47,201 bases of DNA from Gammaproteobacteria bacterium (lineage in GTDB: Bacteria; Pseudomonadota; Gammaproteobacteria; Pseudomonadales; Azotimanducaceae), in assembly GCA_002708765.1 (NCBI GenBank), contig PAPD01000024.1, positions 1 through 47,201 of the forward strand, given 5' to 3'. Below, one piece after another: positions 45,191 through 47,201 of this stretch. The notes below the pieces were generated by a model. The model ran no database searches. It was not told the origin of the DNA and saw only the letters and a program-made list of their open reading frames with translations. The position numbers and the translations under genes were made by a program. The number at the start of each line of letters is the position of its first letter. Within the stretch, counting starts at the first letter, position 1.

Positions 45191-46693
45191 TTACACTCTT
45201 TTAATCGAGGCTGGTCCCAACTTTGGCGACTCTCCCGTAAAAGGTTTCGCTGGCACTATTGGATATTTAATTCCCGCCATCTTCTGTCCTACCCTCACAA
45301 CTTGACAGGAATATCCAAACTCATTGTCATACCAAACATAAAGGATGACCTGGGATCCATTTACAATTGTTGCATGAGAATCAATTATACCTGCGTGTCT
45401 GTTACCTATGAAGTCTGTGGAAACCACTTCGCTTGAAATCGTAAAGTCGATTTGTCTATTCATGGAGCTATCCAAAGCTATATTCCGAAGAAACTCATTG
45501 ACTTCATCAACGCTAGTCTCTCTTTCCAGAGAAAGATTCAAAATAGCCATCGAAACATTGGGGACCGGAACCCTGATAGAATTACCAGTGAGCTTCCCAT
45601 CAAGCTCGGGTAATAGCTTTCCAATTGACTTCGTGGCATTTGTCTCGGTCAAAACCATATTAAGAGGCGCGCTTCTTCCCCTCCTTTCCTTGCTATGGGT
45701 ATTGTCATGCAAGTTTTGATCGTCAGTATAAGCATGAACAGTTTCCATGTGACCACTACTGATACCGAAGTGGTCATTCATGCATTTGAGAACAGGAACT
45801 ATAGCGTTGGTAGTGCATGAAGCAGCCGCAATAATATTATCCTCTGGAAAAAGCTGGTCAGAGTTGGCTCCAGAAACGATATTTTTTACGTCGCCTTTTC
45901 CAGATGTAGTCAAAAGAACCTTGGAAACTCCCGGTGAAGATAGATGCTGTTCCAGCCCAGACCTATCTCTCCAGGCACCAGTAGAATCAATAATTAAGGC
46001 ATCAGAAATTCCGTAGTTCGTATAATCAATATCTCCAGGATCATTCGCATAAATGACCCGGATAACGTTGCCATTGCAGATCAGGGCATGATTTTCTTCG
46101 TCAACTCTAATAGTGCCGTTAAAAGAACCATGAACCGAATCTCGCCTCAAAAGACTGGCTCTTTTATTCAAATCGTCAACAAATTCTTTTGGCGGCCTCA
46201 GAACAACCGCTCGCTGAACCAGATTCTGTCCTCCACCCGCCTTTTCAACCAAAAGCCGAGTAACCAAGCGCCCTATTCTTCCGAAACCATAAACCACAAC
46301 ATCCCTCGGCGCATGATCAACCGTATCCGATCTCCCTAGGATCTGTTTGCATTCTTCCCTGACGTAATCCACCGCGGAAAATCCAGCGTCGTCGGCCATA
46401 TAGTTAGAAGTAAGCTTTCCTATATCTATGTGAGCCGGACCCAACTCTAGATCACATATGATCTTCAACAAAGGATGGGTCTCAAATTCTGACATCTCGT
46501 TTTTTTCAATTTGTCTAACAAAACGATGTGCCTTCATAAGATCCAAGACCGACTGATTGTATAACGGCACTCCGTGGATATAGATCACTACATTGCGCCT
46601 GTAGAGAGAACCTATCATTGGAATCATCGCTTCCGCCAAAGCTTCTCGCTCCTTAAAATCAGCAAACGCGCTTTCTAATCTTGGTTTAGCCAC
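45191..46693 (-). CDS. gap: Glyceraldehyde-3-phosphate dehydrogenase, long gammaproteobacterial type
   Basis: The 500-residue enzyme is the long form found next to mfd and nqrA in Pseudomonas. Residues 1-125 form an N-terminal extension of unknown role. The catalytic part follows with VYGFGRIGR (NAD site, about 134-142), Cys293 in AASCTTNAIVP, and the HAYTDDQNLHD and SAPLNMVLTETNATKS blocks. The residue usually set for NAD preference (NDLTD in short forms) is not seen; that region reads VLRPPKEF, as in long forms. It acts in the glycolytic or gluconeogenic step between glyceraldehyde 3-phosphate and 1,3-bisphosphoglycerate. The start is GTG 46693 with GGAGG 7 nt upstream. Confidence 0.96.
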   Translation of the reverse strand: MAKPRLESAFADFKEREALAEAMIPMIGSLYRRNVVIYIHGVPLYNQSVLDLMKAHRFVRQIEKNEMSEFETHPLLKIICDLELGPAHIDIGKLTSNYMADDAGFSAVDYVREECKQILGRSDTVDHAPRDVVVYGFGRIGRLVTRLLVEKAGGGQNLVQRAVVLRPPKEFVDDLNKRASLLRRDSVHGSFNGTIRVDEENHALICNGNVIRVIYANDPGDIDYTNYGISDALIIDSTGAWRDRSGLEQHLSSPGVSKVLLTTSGKGDVKNIVSGANSDQLFPEDNIIAAASCTTNAIVPVLKCMNDHFGISSGHMETVHAYTDDQNLHDNTHSKERRGRSAPLNMVLTETNATKSIGKLLPELDGKLTGNSIRVPVPNVSMAILNLSLERETSVDEVNEFLRNIALDSSMNRQIDFTISSEVVSTDFIGNRHAGIIDSHATIVNGSQVILYVWYDNEFGYSCQVVRVGQKMAGIKYPIVPAKPFTGESPKLGPASIKRV

Positions 46694-46761
46694 TTGTAAT
46701 CCTCCGCTTTAGTCACCCTGCGCAATTCTTGTTCCGTATAATCCGGAAAATCAGAAACGCG

Positions 46762-46790
46762 ATTATCACTTTATGAGATAAATTACGCAA
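46762..46790 (-). promoter_or_regulatory. Possible promoter of gap
   Basis: On the minus strand TTGCGT (46785-46790) and GATAAT (46762-46767) lie 17 nt apart. The -10 matches 5 of 6 consensus bases; the -35 only 3. It sits about 70 bases before the gap start, in the divergent gap with mfd. Confidence 0.35.
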
Positions 46791-46903
46791 TCGATCATGG
46801 CATAGAAAGCACTCTTTCGTAGAAGCAAATCCTTCTAGCTATAACAACGAGACTTCCTTAGAATCCTATCGCTCGATCGAATGCTTCATTAAATTGAATA
46901 TGA

Positions 46904-47201
46904 ATGGACCGAACAAGATTACCAATTAACTCTAGCGAGGAAAAAAATCAGCCCCTTCAATCTGATTCAGCTGCAAGCCATGCCATTGCAGAAGCAGTAA
47001 CCGGGCTAGCGGGCCCTTTCCTCATAATCGCGCAAAACTCGCTGAGCGCCGAAAAAATTTTCTCCGAGCTAAAGTTTTTTCTGAAAAAATCAGAAAATGT
47101 TGTATATCTGCCAGACTGGGAAACCCTTATTTACGACAGTTTTTCACCACATGACGATATAATTTCAAACAGGCTGGAGGTCTTGAATAAAATCCAAGAA
47201 A
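46904..47201 (+). CDS. mfd: Transcription-repair coupling factor Mfd, N-terminus only
   Basis: The frame from ATG 46904 runs open to the window end (99 codons of roughly 1150). LPDWETLIYDSFSPHDDIIS is the distinctive N-terminal motif of the UvrB-like domain 1 of Mfd, preceded by AGPFLIIAQNSLSAEKIF. Mfd displaces stalled RNA polymerase at DNA lesions and recruits UvrA. The nearby ATG at 46900 is out of frame and stops after nine codons. The first 20 residues are polar and specific to this organism. It is divergent from gap, as in Pseudomonas. Confidence 0.95.
   Translation, partial: MDRTRLPINSSEEKNQPLQSDSAASHAIAEAVTGLAGPFLIIAQNSLSAEKIFSELKFFLKKSENVVYLPDWETLIYDSFSPHDDIISNRLEVLNKIQE

Overview
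The window looks like a chromosomal stretch from a free-living, aerobic, probably marine gammaproteobacterium. This rests on recognisable gammaproteobacterial gene orders: mfd next to a long-type gap gene and nqrA-F (as in Pseudomonas), tesA divergent from ybbA-ybbP, a bolA with a YgjP-type peptidase gene, and single copies of ttcA, yheU and yaaA. A sodium-pumping NADH dehydrogenase fits a saline habitat. Base composition is AT-leaning, with frequent AGA and ATA codons. I see no phage, transposase, CRISPR, tRNA or rRNA. Species cannot be fixed from the sequence alone.

Layout. 1-2246 (minus): an SDR dehydrogenase followed by a GH3 glycosidase cut by the window edge. 2357-10775 (plus): a long co-directional cluster made of a divergent pterin-synthase-like protein, an SDR and a YhhQ-type transporter (ends touching or overlapping), a crotonase, an ABC-2 permease without an ATPase, two small unknown proteins, an amidohydrolase, an epoxide-hydrolase-like protein and a FAD oxidoreductase. 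10923-12704 (plus): ilvD with a possible 30-codon leader ORF. 12705-17332 (minus): pyrD with a 19-codon upstream ORF coupled to its start, an M13 lipoprotein peptidase, a crotonase and a secreted NTF2-like protein. 17428-21169 (plus): hydantoinase/oxoprolinase A and B subunits. 21230-26006 (minus): ttcA, yheU, a PQQ/heme c alcohol dehydrogenase and a CYP153-type P450.

26047-31972 holds a polysaccharide deacetylase (plus), ybbA-ybbP (minus), tesA (plus), a YgjP-type metalloprotease and bolA (minus). The last two sit at the end of an apparent four-gene operon, 35040-30896, headed by a FecR-domain protein and a CHASE2 adenylate cyclase. 35345-39003 (plus): yaaA, an ATP-NAD kinase-like protein, a MORN-repeat protein with a perfect internal duplication, and a Nudix hydrolase. 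A CCTTTT microsatellite then separates this block from the minus-strand nqrABCDEF operon (44943-39073) and gap. The window ends in the first 99 codons of mfd, divergent from gap.

How the genes may work together. Crotonases, SDRs, CYP153, PQQ alcohol dehydrogenase, epoxide hydrolase, hydantoinase and amidohydrolase genes suggest a heterotroph that oxidises hydrocarbons or lipids and cyclic amides. CYP153 plus the alcohol dehydrogenase would give two consecutive steps, hydroxylation then alcohol oxidation. The candidates I consider least described are the PTPS-like/SDR/YhhQ triad, the small-protein pair inside the 2.3-10.8 kb cluster, and the leader ORFs before pyrD and ilvD.
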